64,000 nucleotides of DNA, taken from the NCBI RefSeq assembly GCF_943373825.1, contig NZ_CALSBP010000003.1, positions 558,001 to 622,000 of the forward strand, given 5' to 3'. A program made the translations under genes and the position numbers. This document shows positions 20,153 to 28,879 of the stretch, piece after piece (the first letter of the stretch is position 1; every line of letters starts with the position of its first letter). The notes beneath the pieces were generated by a model. That model saw nothing but the letters and a program-made list of their open reading frames with translations. It was not told the origin of the DNA and ran no database searches. The DNA comes from Aquimarina spinulae. GTDB taxonomy: Bacteria > Bacteroidota > Bacteroidia > Flavobacteriales > Flavobacteriaceae.

Positions 20153-21361
20153 ATGATATCGAATGCTATACCCATAAACGAAAACTTTAGGTTAGAAGCT
20201 TTAAAATCATTAGACATTCTGGATACCGAATCACAGAAGGAGTTTGATGAAATTACTGCTCTTGCCGCGTATATCTGTGAAACAGATATGGCACTAATCT
20301 CATTGGTAGATAATGATAGACAATGGTTTAAGTCTAAACACGGCTTAGAAACGTGTGAGACTCCTCGTAATAATTCACTTTGCTCTCATGTTGTTTTACA
20401 ACCTCATACTCCTTTAATAATTAAAGATACCCGAGAAGATAAGCGTTTTAATGACAACCCAATTATTCTAGAAGAAAAACCTATTATTTTTTATGCCGGA
20501 ATTCCTTTGATAGATAAAGATGGTTTTGCTTTGGGGTCCTTATGTGTGATGGATAGCGTTCCCAGAGAACTTTCTGATAAGCAACTAGAATCCCTTAACG
20601 CTCTGGCAAAGCAGGTGATTATTCTTTTTGAGCTTAACAAAAAGAATAATGATCTTCAAATAATTCAAAACAAGTTAAAAAAACATAACGAATCTTTAAG
20701 AGAATTTGCTAGAGTGATATCGCATGATCTCAAAATGCCATTAGCCAATGTTATTACATCTACAGATTTGTTAAAACTTAAACTGGAAGATAAACTCGAT
20801 AATGAAAGTTTAGAATATTTTGAATACATCAAAACTTCTTCTTTCTCTATGAGTAGTTATATTAGTGATGTACTTGATCATTATGAGAGTGAAAGTTTAA
20901 TACATAATGAACCCGAAGAATTTTACTTAAACCACTTATTGAGTAAAATTGTTGATTTACTTACGATGAAACCGGATTTTACTATCTATTTCCCAGAAGA
21001 AGATCCAATCATACAATGTAATAAACTAGCATTAAAACAAATTTTCTTTAATCTTATCGGAAACAGTATTAAATATAATGACAAAGATCAGATCATTATA
21101 TCAATAGAAACTAACGAAGATGAAAATTTCTACTATTTCAGAATAACAGATAACGGAATGGGGATTCCGAATGATAAGTTAGCTACTATTTTTGAGCTTT
21201 TCACTACTGCTAATACTACAGATAGAAGTGGTAATAAAGGTAATGGTATAGGGCTTTCTACAGTAGAAAAATTAGTTAAGAACCTAGGGGGGGATATTAA
21301 AGTATCTTCTAAAGAAAAAATTCAGACCACTTTTGAGTTCTCTATAAAGAAATCTATTTAA
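20153..21361 (+). CDS. GAF-domain sensor histidine kinase
   Basis: 402 residues, no membrane segment. GAF domain about residues 20-165 (CETDMALISLVDNDRQWFKS, SLCSHVV, FYAGIPLIDKDGFALGSLCVMD). A coiled linker leads to the HisKA helix with the phospho-acceptor His in FARVISHDLKMPLANV, then the HATPase domain with N box NLIGNSIKYND, G1 DNGMGIP and G2 NGIGLSTVEKL. A soluble sensor with no cognate regulator next to it. The end overlaps by 4 bp with the converging FAD dehydrogenase gene. Confidence 0.9.
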   Translation: MISNAIPINENFRLEALKSLDILDTESQKEFDEITALAAYICETDMALISLVDNDRQWFKSKHGLETCETPRNNSLCSHVVLQPHTPLIIKDTREDKRFNDNPIILEEKPIIFYAGIPLIDKDGFALGSLCVMDSVPRELSDKQLESLNALAKQVIILFELNKKNNDLQIIQNKLKKHNESLREFARVISHDLKMPLANVITSTDLLKLKLEDKLDNESLEYFEYIKTSSFSMSSYISDVLDHYESESLIHNEPEEFYLNHLLSKIVDLLTMKPDFTIYFPEEDPIIQCNKLALKQIFFNLIGNSIKYNDKDQIIISIETNEDENFYYFRITDNGMGIPNDKLATIFELFTTANTTDRSGNKGNGIGLSTVEKLVKNLGGDIKVSSKEKIQTTFEFSIKKSI

Positions 21362-22926
21362 ACTGTTTTAGATAGTATTTTTGCTACACAAGCCTGAGCA
21401 CATTTTTCACCATCGATAGCTGCAGAAATTATACCTCCGGCGTATCCTGCTCCTTCACCACAAGGATATAATCCTTTAATTTGTGTATGTTCTAATGTTT
21501 TCCAGTCTCTGGGAATACGAACAGGTGATGATGTTCTGGACTCGGGAGCGTGCACTACAGCATCATTGGTAAGATATCCTTTCATGCTTTTACCAAATGC
21601 TTTAAAACCATCTTGTAATGTTTGATGGATAAATTTGGGGAATACTACCCCCATATCGGCAGATGTTAAACCTGGTTTATACGAAGTTTCTGGAAGATGT
21701 GTTGATATTTTTCCTTCAGCCATATCTACTAGTCTTTGTGCGGGAACCTTTTGAGTCTTCCCTCCTACTTGCCACGCGTGCTGCTCTATATATTTCTGAA
21801 AATACATCCCCGATAAAGGGCCATATTTAGAAAATTCCTTAAAATCTTCTATCCGCAATTCTATAACAATACCACTATTGGCGGTAGGTTGATCTCTTTT
21901 AGAAGGAGACCAGCCATTTGTTACCACTTCCCCCGGACTAGTAGCACAGGGAGCAATCACACCGCCGGGGCACATACAGAAAGAATACATTCCTCTGCCG
22001 GTTACCTGTTTTACGATACTATATGGTGAAGGAGGTAAATAAGGTCCTCGAACTTCACAAGAATACTGAATCTGATCTATGAGTTTTTGTGGGTGTTCTA
22101 CTCGTACTCCCAAAGCAAACGGTTTTGCTTCGATTTCTATTTTTTTATCATACAATAGCGTAAATATATCTCTTGCAGAATGTCCTGTGGCCAGAATAAC
22201 TTTATTAGTAGCAATAGTACTTCCATCCAATAGAGTGACTCCATTGATTTCAGAATTTCTAATTTCAAAATCAATTACACGAGTATTAAAATGTACTTCT
22301 CCTCCTCTTTCAACAATTTTCTCTCGTATTGCAGTTATAATACTAGGTAATTTATTTGTCCCAATATGTGGATGTGCTTCGACCAAAATCTGATCGGTAG
22401 CTCCAAATCCAACCAAAAGCTCTAAAATACGATGTACATCTCCTCTTTTCTTAGATCGGGTATATAATTTACCATCACTATATGTGCCTGCTCCACCTTC
22501 TCCAAAACAATAATTAGAATCTTCGTTAACAATATGATCTCTGGTAATAGCTTTAAGATCTCTACGACGTGCCTGTACATCTTTTCCTCGTTCTAAAACA
22601 ATGGGTTTACAACCCAATTCGATACAGCGTAATGCTGCAAACAAGCCTGCAGGGCCAGCTCCAATGATAACGACCTCTGGTGCATTAGAAACATCTGGAT
22701 ATTCTGGTAATGCAATGGGCTGATCTATATAATCTTCCTGTACATATACTTTTAGCTTCAAATTGACCTTAATTGCCCGTTGTCGAGCATCTATAGAACG
22801 TTTTAAAACCTGAATATGTCTAATTTCATCCAAAGGGATCCCGTTTTTATGTGCTACCTTACTTTTTAATTGATCGGGATGTGCCGCAATTTCTGGTGAA
22901 ACTTGTATCGTGAATTCGTATTGCAA
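21358..22926 (-). CDS. FAD-dependent dehydrogenase, COG2509 type
   Basis: 522 residues. The first 75 residues form a small alpha/beta domain (IRHIQVLKRSIDARQRAIKVNLKLKVYV), then the dinucleotide motif VVIIGAGPAGLFAALRCIELG with ERGKDVQARRRD, and NYCFGEGGAGTYSDGKLYTRSKKRG, characteristic of the uncharacterised COG2509 dehydrogenases. The C-terminus has the second FAD contact GLYPCGEGAGYAGGIISAAIDG. Cytoplasmic; substrate unknown. It is convergent with the histidine kinase gene and overlaps it by 4 bp. Confidence 0.85.
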   Translation of the reverse strand: MQYEFTIQVSPEIAAHPDQLKSKVAHKNGIPLDEIRHIQVLKRSIDARQRAIKVNLKLKVYVQEDYIDQPIALPEYPDVSNAPEVVIIGAGPAGLFAALRCIELGCKPIVLERGKDVQARRRDLKAITRDHIVNEDSNYCFGEGGAGTYSDGKLYTRSKKRGDVHRILELLVGFGATDQILVEAHPHIGTNKLPSIITAIREKIVERGGEVHFNTRVIDFEIRNSEINGVTLLDGSTIATNKVILATGHSARDIFTLLYDKKIEIEAKPFALGVRVEHPQKLIDQIQYSCEVRGPYLPPSPYSIVKQVTGRGMYSFCMCPGGVIAPCATSPGEVVTNGWSPSKRDQPTANSGIVIELRIEDFKEFSKYGPLSGMYFQKYIEQHAWQVGGKTQKVPAQRLVDMAEGKISTHLPETSYKPGLTSADMGVVFPKFIHQTLQDGFKAFGKSMKGYLTNDAVVHAPESRTSSPVRIPRDWKTLEHTQIKGLYPCGEGAGYAGGIISAAIDGEKCAQACVAKILSKTV

Positions 22927-23062
22927 TCTTAGCTTAGGTTTTGAATTTAGGGCGAAGATACAACTTTCTTTGTTTCAAAATGACACCTAAAAAACATCAA
23001 AATAATACTAGCAAACAAGCTGAATCTTTCTAGATTTAACCTTTTCTTAAGATATTAGTCCC

Positions 23063-23070
23063 TATCTTTG
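23063..23070 (+). promoter_or_regulatory. Promoter -7 element TATCTTTG
   Basis: Exact TAnnTTTG match 29 bp before the ATG of the porin-family gene. Confidence 0.6.
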
Positions 23071-23098
23071 ACCTCAAACAAACCTTAAATTTACAATT

Positions 23099-23620
23099 AT
23101 GAAAAAGCTTTTTTTATTAGCAATTGCGGTAATCGGTTTTTCAATTTCTTCAAATGCACAGGACATCAAACTTGGTTTTAAGGGTGGGGTAAACTTTGCT
23201 ACATTAAATGGAGACAATGTGAATGATAATTTAGATGGACGTACAGGATATCATATTGGTGCTGTAGTTCAAATAGGATTATCAGATATGTTTGCTGTAC
23301 AGCCAGAACTTATATATTCTGCACAGGGAATTGAAAATACAGACATAGATTATTTAAATCTTCCTGTTTTGGTAAAATTTAAATTCGCTAAATTTTTTAG
23401 TGCAGAAGCAGGACCTCAATTTGGTTTTGTAGTTAATGACAATTATCCTGCAGGTACTGATCCAGAAAGTTTTGATCTAAGTGCAGCTGTAGGTGCCGGA
23501 GTAGAATTTGGTTCTTTTTTCGGTCAATTACGATATAATATTGGATTTACTGATATTGTAGATAATGTAGAAGCTAAAAATTCTGTATTTCAAGTTTCTG
23601 TTGGATACTATATCTTTTAG
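23099..23620 (+). CDS. Outer-membrane beta-barrel porin-family protein
   Basis: 173 residues with a signal peptide (cleavage after ISSNAQ). Alternating strands such as LGFKGGVNFATLNGD, GYHIGAVVQIGLSDMFAVQPELIYS and the C-terminal VFQVSVGYYIF (terminal aromatic residue) fit an eight-strand OMP barrel (OmpW/PF13568-like). It has its own promoter and a strong terminator. Function unknown. Confidence 0.8.
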   Translation: MKKLFLLAIAVIGFSISSNAQDIKLGFKGGVNFATLNGDNVNDNLDGRTGYHIGAVVQIGLSDMFAVQPELIYSAQGIENTDIDYLNLPVLVKFKFAKFFSAEAGPQFGFVVNDNYPAGTDPESFDLSAAVGAGVEFGSFFGQLRYNIGFTDIVDNVEAKNSVFQVSVGYYIF

Positions 23621-23644
23621 TAAACAAAAGATTTATATAGAAAG

Positions 23645-23671
23645 AGCGGAAGTAAAACTTCCGCTTTTTTT
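23645..23671 (+). terminator. Rho-independent terminator
   Basis: AGCGGAAGT-aaa-ACTTCCGCT followed by seven T, 25 bp after the porin-family gene. Confidence 0.9.
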
Positions 23672-23782
23672 AGACATAAAAAAATAATGCTCCCTTCCCT
23701 TACTACTCCATCCTTTTTCTAATTTTTGACTGATAATTTGTGAATTGATAATTTTGAAATTCATAAATCCCAAATCTTATAG

Positions 23783-23790
23783 TATATTTG
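23783..23790 (+). promoter_or_regulatory. Promoter -7 element TATATTTG
   Basis: Exact TAnnTTTG match 18 bp before the BatA-like gene; TTTG at 23753-23756 may be the -33 element, though the spacing of 26 bp is long. Confidence 0.5.
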
Positions 23791-23807
23791 ACAAACCTTA
23801 CTAAGGA

Positions 23808-25736
23808 ATGCAGTTTAAACACCCAGAATTTCTTTACGCTCTCTTTGCACTTATAATTCCTATTCTAGTTCATTTATTTCAATTACGACGTTTTCAGAAG
23901 GTTAATTTTACAAATGTTCAGTTTCTAAAAGCGGTTACGGTACAAACTCGAAAAAGTTCTCAGATCAAAAAATGGCTGACGCTTCTTGCTCGATTATTAG
24001 CTATGGCAGCTATCATTTTTGCTTTTGCACAACCATTTCTGGCATTAGAAGAAATTGTTGGTAAAAAAAGTAAAACCGTATTATACCTTGATAATTCGTT
24101 TAGTATGCAGGCCAAAGGTTCTAAAGGGCCTCTACTAAAACGTGCTGTACAAGAAATCCTTAGTGATCTTCCTGAAGAGGAAACCATATCTCTTTTTACC
24201 AATACAGAAACTTTTATTGATGTTTCTAAACAAGATATTCAAAACGACTTGTTACAAATCGAGTACTCGTCTAATCAACTTTCGTATTCCGCAGCTTATC
24301 TTAAAGCTAAACAATTAGTAGGAATATCTTCAGAAACCAATAAACGTATCATAATGGTTTCAGATTTTCAACAAAAAGAAAATGCCTTTAGTATACAAAA
24401 AGATACAGATACAAAAACACACCTTGTTCAGCTACAACCTGTCACCAGGCAAAATATTGCTATCGACAGCCTGTATTTAAGGCATAACACCAATAATGAC
24501 CTCACTCTTAATGTAGTATTAAGCAATACGGATACTAATGCAGAAAACACTTCTATTGCGCTATATAATGACGATAAATTGATTGCCAAAACTGCAGTTT
24601 CTATTCCGGAAAATGGCACAGCCGAAACTGAATTCCGTTTAGATGAGAATATAAAAATTAACGGTCGGGTAACTATAGAAGATCCCGTAATAACCTTTGA
24701 TAATTCAAGGTTTTTTACCATAAATGCTCCAGAAAAAATAAAAGTTGTTGCTATTAATGAAACAGATGATAATTTTATAAAAAATATTTTTACTTCAGAT
24801 GAATTTGTAGTGCTAAGCAGCTCTGCCGAAAGGCTTAATTATAATAATATTAGTAATGCAAACCTGGTGATCATTAATGAGGTTAAACAAATTCCGGTAT
24901 CACTTATCAATGCATTAAAGCCTTTTGTTGATCAAGGAGGTACTATTTGTTTTATTCCTGCCACAAATGGAGATTTGGTTTCGTATCAACAGTTTATAAG
25001 CGGATATTCGACACAAGGGTTATTGGCAGAAACAACACGTGAAAAGAAAATCACTGCTATTAACTTCTCACATCCATTATATCGTGGGGTTTTTGATAAA
25101 AAGATTACCAATTTTCAATATCCAAAGGTAAATAGTTATTATCAGGCAAATGCATCCAATATCATATTATCTTTTGAAGATAGTAGCCCTTTCTTATACA
25201 AAACAAATAATTTATATGTATTTACATCGGCTATAAATCAGGAAAATTCTAATTTTAAGAATTCCCCTTTGATCGTTCCTACATTATATAATATTGGTAA
25301 ACAAAGTCTACAGCTTACCGATATATCATATACTATTGGGCAGATTAATTCTTATGATATTCCTATATCTCTCGGACAAGATGGAATATTGTCTTTGGTT
25401 TCTGATCAAGAAAATATTATACCATTGCAACAGAGTTTTTCTACAAAAGTGAGTATAACGACAGACGAAGTTCCTACACGAGCAGGGATTTACAGGGTAC
25501 AAGATAAAAACAACAGTGTTCAACAACATGTAAGTTATAATTATAATAGTGCAGAGAGTGATTTACAATACTATAACTTAACTACTACAGAAGATTATCA
25601 AGTAAGCCAATCAGTCACAGAGCTTTTTGACCAAATAAAAGAAGAGACTAGTGTTAACGAACTTTGGAAATGGTTTGTTATTTTTGCGTTGATATTCTTG
25701 CTAATTGAAATACTACTATTAAAATATCTAAAATGA
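23808..25736 (+). CDS. BatA-domain, vWA-containing membrane protein
   Basis: 642 residues. The N-terminus MQFKHPEFLYALFALIIPILVHLFQLRRF is the aerotolerance (BatA, PF07584) membrane segment, followed by a second helix near residue 60. A von Willebrand A domain starts at TVLYLDNSFSMQ, with an intact DxSxS metal site. A long periplasmic region and a C-terminal membrane helix follow (WKWFVIFALIFLLIEILLLKYLK). Its stop overlaps the start of the dihydroorotase-like gene by 4 bp, so they are translationally coupled. Role in envelope stress is suggested by the family only. Confidence 0.85.
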   Translation: MQFKHPEFLYALFALIIPILVHLFQLRRFQKVNFTNVQFLKAVTVQTRKSSQIKKWLTLLARLLAMAAIIFAFAQPFLALEEIVGKKSKTVLYLDNSFSMQAKGSKGPLLKRAVQEILSDLPEEETISLFTNTETFIDVSKQDIQNDLLQIEYSSNQLSYSAAYLKAKQLVGISSETNKRIIMVSDFQQKENAFSIQKDTDTKTHLVQLQPVTRQNIAIDSLYLRHNTNNDLTLNVVLSNTDTNAENTSIALYNDDKLIAKTAVSIPENGTAETEFRLDENIKINGRVTIEDPVITFDNSRFFTINAPEKIKVVAINETDDNFIKNIFTSDEFVVLSSSAERLNYNNISNANLVIINEVKQIPVSLINALKPFVDQGGTICFIPATNGDLVSYQQFISGYSTQGLLAETTREKKITAINFSHPLYRGVFDKKITNFQYPKVNSYYQANASNIILSFEDSSPFLYKTNNLYVFTSAINQENSNFKNSPLIVPTLYNIGKQSLQLTDISYTIGQINSYDIPISLGQDGILSLVSDQENIIPLQQSFSTKVSITTDEVPTRAGIYRVQDKNNSVQQHVSYNYNSAESDLQYYNLTTTEDYQVSQSVTELFDQIKEETSVNELWKWFVIFALIFLLIEILLLKYLK

Positions 25737-26986
25737 ACTTCTTATTAAAGGCTGCTACTGTAATTGACCAAAAATCTCCCTTTCATCGTCAAACAGTTGA
25801 TATATTAATCGAAAACGGAATAATTACAGATATAAAGAAGACAATCAAAGCCCCCGATCATGTTGAAGAAGTTACATTAGATAACTTACACATCTCACAA
25901 GGATGGTTTGATAGTAGTGTAAGTTTTGGTGAACCAGGATATGAAGAACGTGAGACTATTGATCATGGTTTACAAGTGGCTGCAAAAAGTGGTTTCACAG
26001 CTATAGCGTTACACCCAAATACATTACCAGTAACCGATAATAGCACTTCTGTAGGTTTTCTGAAAGGAAAGTCTCAAAATAGCGCAGTATCATTATATCC
26101 TATCGGAGCGTTGACAATACAGTCTAAGGGCGTAGATATGGCAGAATTATATGATATGCAACAGGCAGGTGCTATTGCTTTTGGTGACTATAAAAAAGCC
26201 ATTCAAAACCCTAATCTATTAAAGATTGCTCTTCTCTATGCACAAAATTTTGACGGATTGGTCCTATCTTTTCCTCAAGAAAATAATATTGCCGGAAAAG
26301 GAATGGTTAATGAAGAAGAACAAAGTACTTTACTTGGATTGAAAGGAATTCCTGCCCTAGCAGAAGAATTACAGATTGCGCGAGACTTGTTTCTACTAGA
26401 ATATACCGGTGGCACCTTACACATCCCTACAATTTCGACAGCGAAATCGGTAGCATTAATTCGGGATGCTAAAGCAAAAGGATTACAAATTAGTTGTAGT
26501 ACTACCGTTCATCATTTAACCCTAACCGATAAAGAGCTAGTTACATTTGACACTAATTATAAAGTACTCCCCCCATTAAGAACACAAAAAGATGTAGATG
26601 CCTTGGTAAAAGGTATAAATGACGGTACAATTGATATGATCACCAGTGATCACCAACCTATAGATGTAGAACATAAAAAGGTAGAGTTTGATCACTCAAA
26701 ATACGGTACTACCGGTTTAGAAAGTGCTTTCGGAACTCTTAATACACTATTAGATATTGAACAAACCATAGCAATGCTTACCAGTGGTAAATCTATTTTC
26801 AAAATAGAAAGTGAAAGTATTGAAAAAGGTAATAAAGCAGATTTATCTTTATTTAACCCTATAGGTAATGCTACTTTTAGCGAAGAGCATGTTATATCTT
26901 CTTCAAAAAATAGTGCTTTTATAGGGAAATCTACAAAAGGAGCTCCTTATGGTATTATCGCTAACGGAAAAATGATATTAAAATAA
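25733..26986 (+). CDS. Dihydroorotase homologue without the N-terminal metal ligands
   Basis: 417 residues of the dihydroorotase (amidohydrolase) family: FLLKAATVIDQKSP, SGFTAIALHPNTLPV, LLEYTGGTLHIPTIST and the late MITSDHQP. The family motif D-x-H-x-H-x-R-x-P-G reads D60-S-S62-V-S64-F-G66-E-P-G69 here, so both metal-binding His and the substrate Arg are lost, while Asp and His in TSDHQP remain. It may be a non-catalytic partner like the inactive PyrC' subunits known in other bacteria, or have a changed activity. Coupled by a 4-bp overlap to the BatA-like gene, an arrangement I recall in Flavobacteria. Confidence 0.82.
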   Translation: MNFLLKAATVIDQKSPFHRQTVDILIENGIITDIKKTIKAPDHVEEVTLDNLHISQGWFDSSVSFGEPGYEERETIDHGLQVAAKSGFTAIALHPNTLPVTDNSTSVGFLKGKSQNSAVSLYPIGALTIQSKGVDMAELYDMQQAGAIAFGDYKKAIQNPNLLKIALLYAQNFDGLVLSFPQENNIAGKGMVNEEEQSTLLGLKGIPALAEELQIARDLFLLEYTGGTLHIPTISTAKSVALIRDAKAKGLQISCSTTVHHLTLTDKELVTFDTNYKVLPPLRTQKDVDALVKGINDGTIDMITSDHQPIDVEHKKVEFDHSKYGTTGLESAFGTLNTLLDIEQTIAMLTSGKSIFKIESESIEKGNKADLSLFNPIGNATFSEEHVISSSKNSAFIGKSTKGAPYGIIANGKMILK

Positions 26987-27052
26987 GTATATTACTAAAC
27001 TAATTCTTCATTACGATCTAGTGTAGTAATAAAATAAAATAATACAACAATT

Positions 27053-27382
27053 ATGCAATCTGACTACGCAAAACAAGGAAAAACGGCAGCTATTGTTTCA
27101 TATATTACCATTATTGGTACAATTATAGCTTTTTTCATGAATCAGGAAAGTAAAAATCAGTTTGCAAGTTTTCATATCAGACAAGCACTGGGTTCATGGA
27201 TTAGTTTCTATCTCTTAATAGCTTTGGCTAATATTTTTGACTCACTAATGATTCATATTGCTTTCTATATCTTCTGTATCGTGCTAATTGTTTTTGGACT
27301 TATCCTGGCAATACGAGAAGAGCAAAAAACAGTTCCTATTTTGGGGCCTTACTTTCAGGAATGGTTTAGTTTCATTAAATAG
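27053..27382 (+). CDS. Small membrane protein, DUF4870/Tic20-like
   Basis: 109 residues with three hydrophobic helices (TAAIVSYITIIGTIIAFFM, WISFYLLIALANIFDSLM, IAFYIFCIVLIVFGLILAI). The motif 'NQFASFHIRQALGSW' after helix 1 is typical of DUF4870/Tic20-like proteins. It is followed at 21 bp by a second membrane protein gene. Function unknown. Confidence 0.7.
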   Translation: MQSDYAKQGKTAAIVSYITIIGTIIAFFMNQESKNQFASFHIRQALGSWISFYLLIALANIFDSLMIHIAFYIFCIVLIVFGLILAIREEQKTVPILGPYFQEWFSFIK

Positions 27383-27403
27383 AAGATTATAACGAACTAT
27401 TTT

Positions 27404-28213
27404 ATGTTTAAAAAAATAGCAAAACTAGTTCTTAAACTTTTATTATTTCTTTTTTTAACGGCTCTAACGCAAATTGGGGGAGTGATATATATTCTTACAG
27501 AATTACTTGTTAAAAGAAACATACACAAGTATAGACTTAAAAAAACGGCCATATTTCTTATCACTTATGTATGTCTAACATTTTTGATTATACCCTATAT
27601 CGCCCCATTATTTGGTAGAGAAAAAATTAAAGATACTACACAAATAAAAACGCATAGCTTCGTAACAAAACTTCTAAATCGAAATTATGTACGTCCCGAG
27701 CTTCATATTGCATTAGAGGAAATTGCAAATTCATTTCATCGATCTAATCCTGATATCGCATTAGTATATCTGGATGCTAACTTTCCATTTATAGATGGTT
27801 TTTCATTGCTTCCGCATTTGAGTCATGATGATGGAAAAAAGATTGACATCTCATTTATTTATCAAGATCATAATAATCAGACGACCAACAAAAAACCTTC
27901 AATTAGTGGCTATGGAATATTTGCCCCCCCTACCCAACAAGAATATAATCAAACCTTAATTTGTAAACAAAAAGGAAATTGGCAATACGATTTTACCAAA
28001 TACATAACTTTTGGAATCGTAAACAAAGGGTTAAAATTTTCTGAAAAAGCTACAAAAGATTTACTTTTGGCAATCGTAAAACAAAAACAGATAGAGAAGG
28101 TTTTTATAGAACCACATCTAAAGAATAGATTAAAGATACAGAGTACCAAAATACGATTTCATGGATGCCAGGCAGTACGGCATGATGATCATATACATAT
28201 ACAATTAAAATAA
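27404..28213 (+). CDS. Membrane-anchored LAS-type metallopeptidase candidate
   Basis: 269 residues. Two N-terminal hydrophobic helices (about residues 8-32 and 46-68) anchor a C-terminal domain. That domain contains LSHDDGKKIDISF (His-x6-Asp) and DDHIHIQ (His-x-His), the zinc-ligand pattern of the LAS group (MepA, VanX, M15/M74). A nearby FHGCQAVRHDDH resembles the MepA C-terminal block. Peptidoglycan cleavage is inferred from the motif only. The esterase gene follows after 4 bp. Confidence 0.6.
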   Translation: MFKKIAKLVLKLLLFLFLTALTQIGGVIYILTELLVKRNIHKYRLKKTAIFLITYVCLTFLIIPYIAPLFGREKIKDTTQIKTHSFVTKLLNRNYVRPELHIALEEIANSFHRSNPDIALVYLDANFPFIDGFSLLPHLSHDDGKKIDISFIYQDHNNQTTNKKPSISGYGIFAPPTQQEYNQTLICKQKGNWQYDFTKYITFGIVNKGLKFSEKATKDLLLAIVKQKQIEKVFIEPHLKNRLKIQSTKIRFHGCQAVRHDDHIHIQLK

Positions 28214-28217
28214 AACT

Positions 28218-28877
28218 ATGCAAACCAAACCACTATCCCTATACCATATTATAAAAGAACCAACAATAAAAAAAGACAAGACTCCTGTTCTATTTATGTT
28301 TCATGGATATGGTAGTGATGAAAATGATCTTTTTTCTTTTGCTACAGAATTACAAGAAGAATTATTCGTTATTTCGGTTCGAGCACCTTATCCAATGCAA
28401 CCTTATGGTAATGCATGGTATGCAATTTACTTTGATGCTGCCCAGGGAAAATTTAGTGATGATAAACAAGCTATCGAATCCAGAGATAAAATTGCTGGTT
28501 TTATTGATGAAGCGATCAATGCTTATGATTTGGATAAGGATAATGTTACTCTTCTTGGATTTAGCCAGGGAACGATCCTTAGTTATGCGGTAGCACTCTC
28601 CTATCCGAAAAAAGTAAAAAATGTAATTGCGTTAAGTGGGTATATAAATGAAGATATTCTGACAGATAATTACAAAACAAATGATTTTTCTAAGCTTAAT
28701 CTATATTGTTCTCATGGTAGTGTAGATCAAGTAATTCCTGTAGATTGGGCCCGTAAAGCTCCTATGCTACTTTCAGAACTTGGTATAACAAGTTCCTTAA
28801 ATGAATTTGAGGTAGGTCATGGTGTCGCACCCCAAAATTTTTATCAATTTAAAGAATGGTTGAGTACTCACATTTAA
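28218..28877 (+). CDS. Alpha/beta hydrolase, phospholipase/carboxylesterase family
   Basis: 219 residues. LFMFHGYGSDENDLF carries the oxyanion region; the nucleophile elbow is LLGFSQGTIL (Ser); the Asp is in CSHGSVDQVIP and the His in EVGHGVAP, completing a Ser-Asp-His triad. This is the short YpfH/carboxylesterase-2 type. Cytoplasmic. It begins 4 bp after the LAS-type gene and converges with the histidine kinase gene 2 bp away. Confidence 0.88.
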   Translation: MQTKPLSLYHIIKEPTIKKDKTPVLFMFHGYGSDENDLFSFATELQEELFVISVRAPYPMQPYGNAWYAIYFDAAQGKFSDDKQAIESRDKIAGFIDEAINAYDLDKDNVTLLGFSQGTILSYAVALSYPKKVKNVIALSGYINEDILTDNYKTNDFSKLNLYCSHGSVDQVIPVDWARKAPMLLSELGITSSLNEFEVGHGVAPQNFYQFKEWLSTHI

Positions 28878-28879
28878 CA

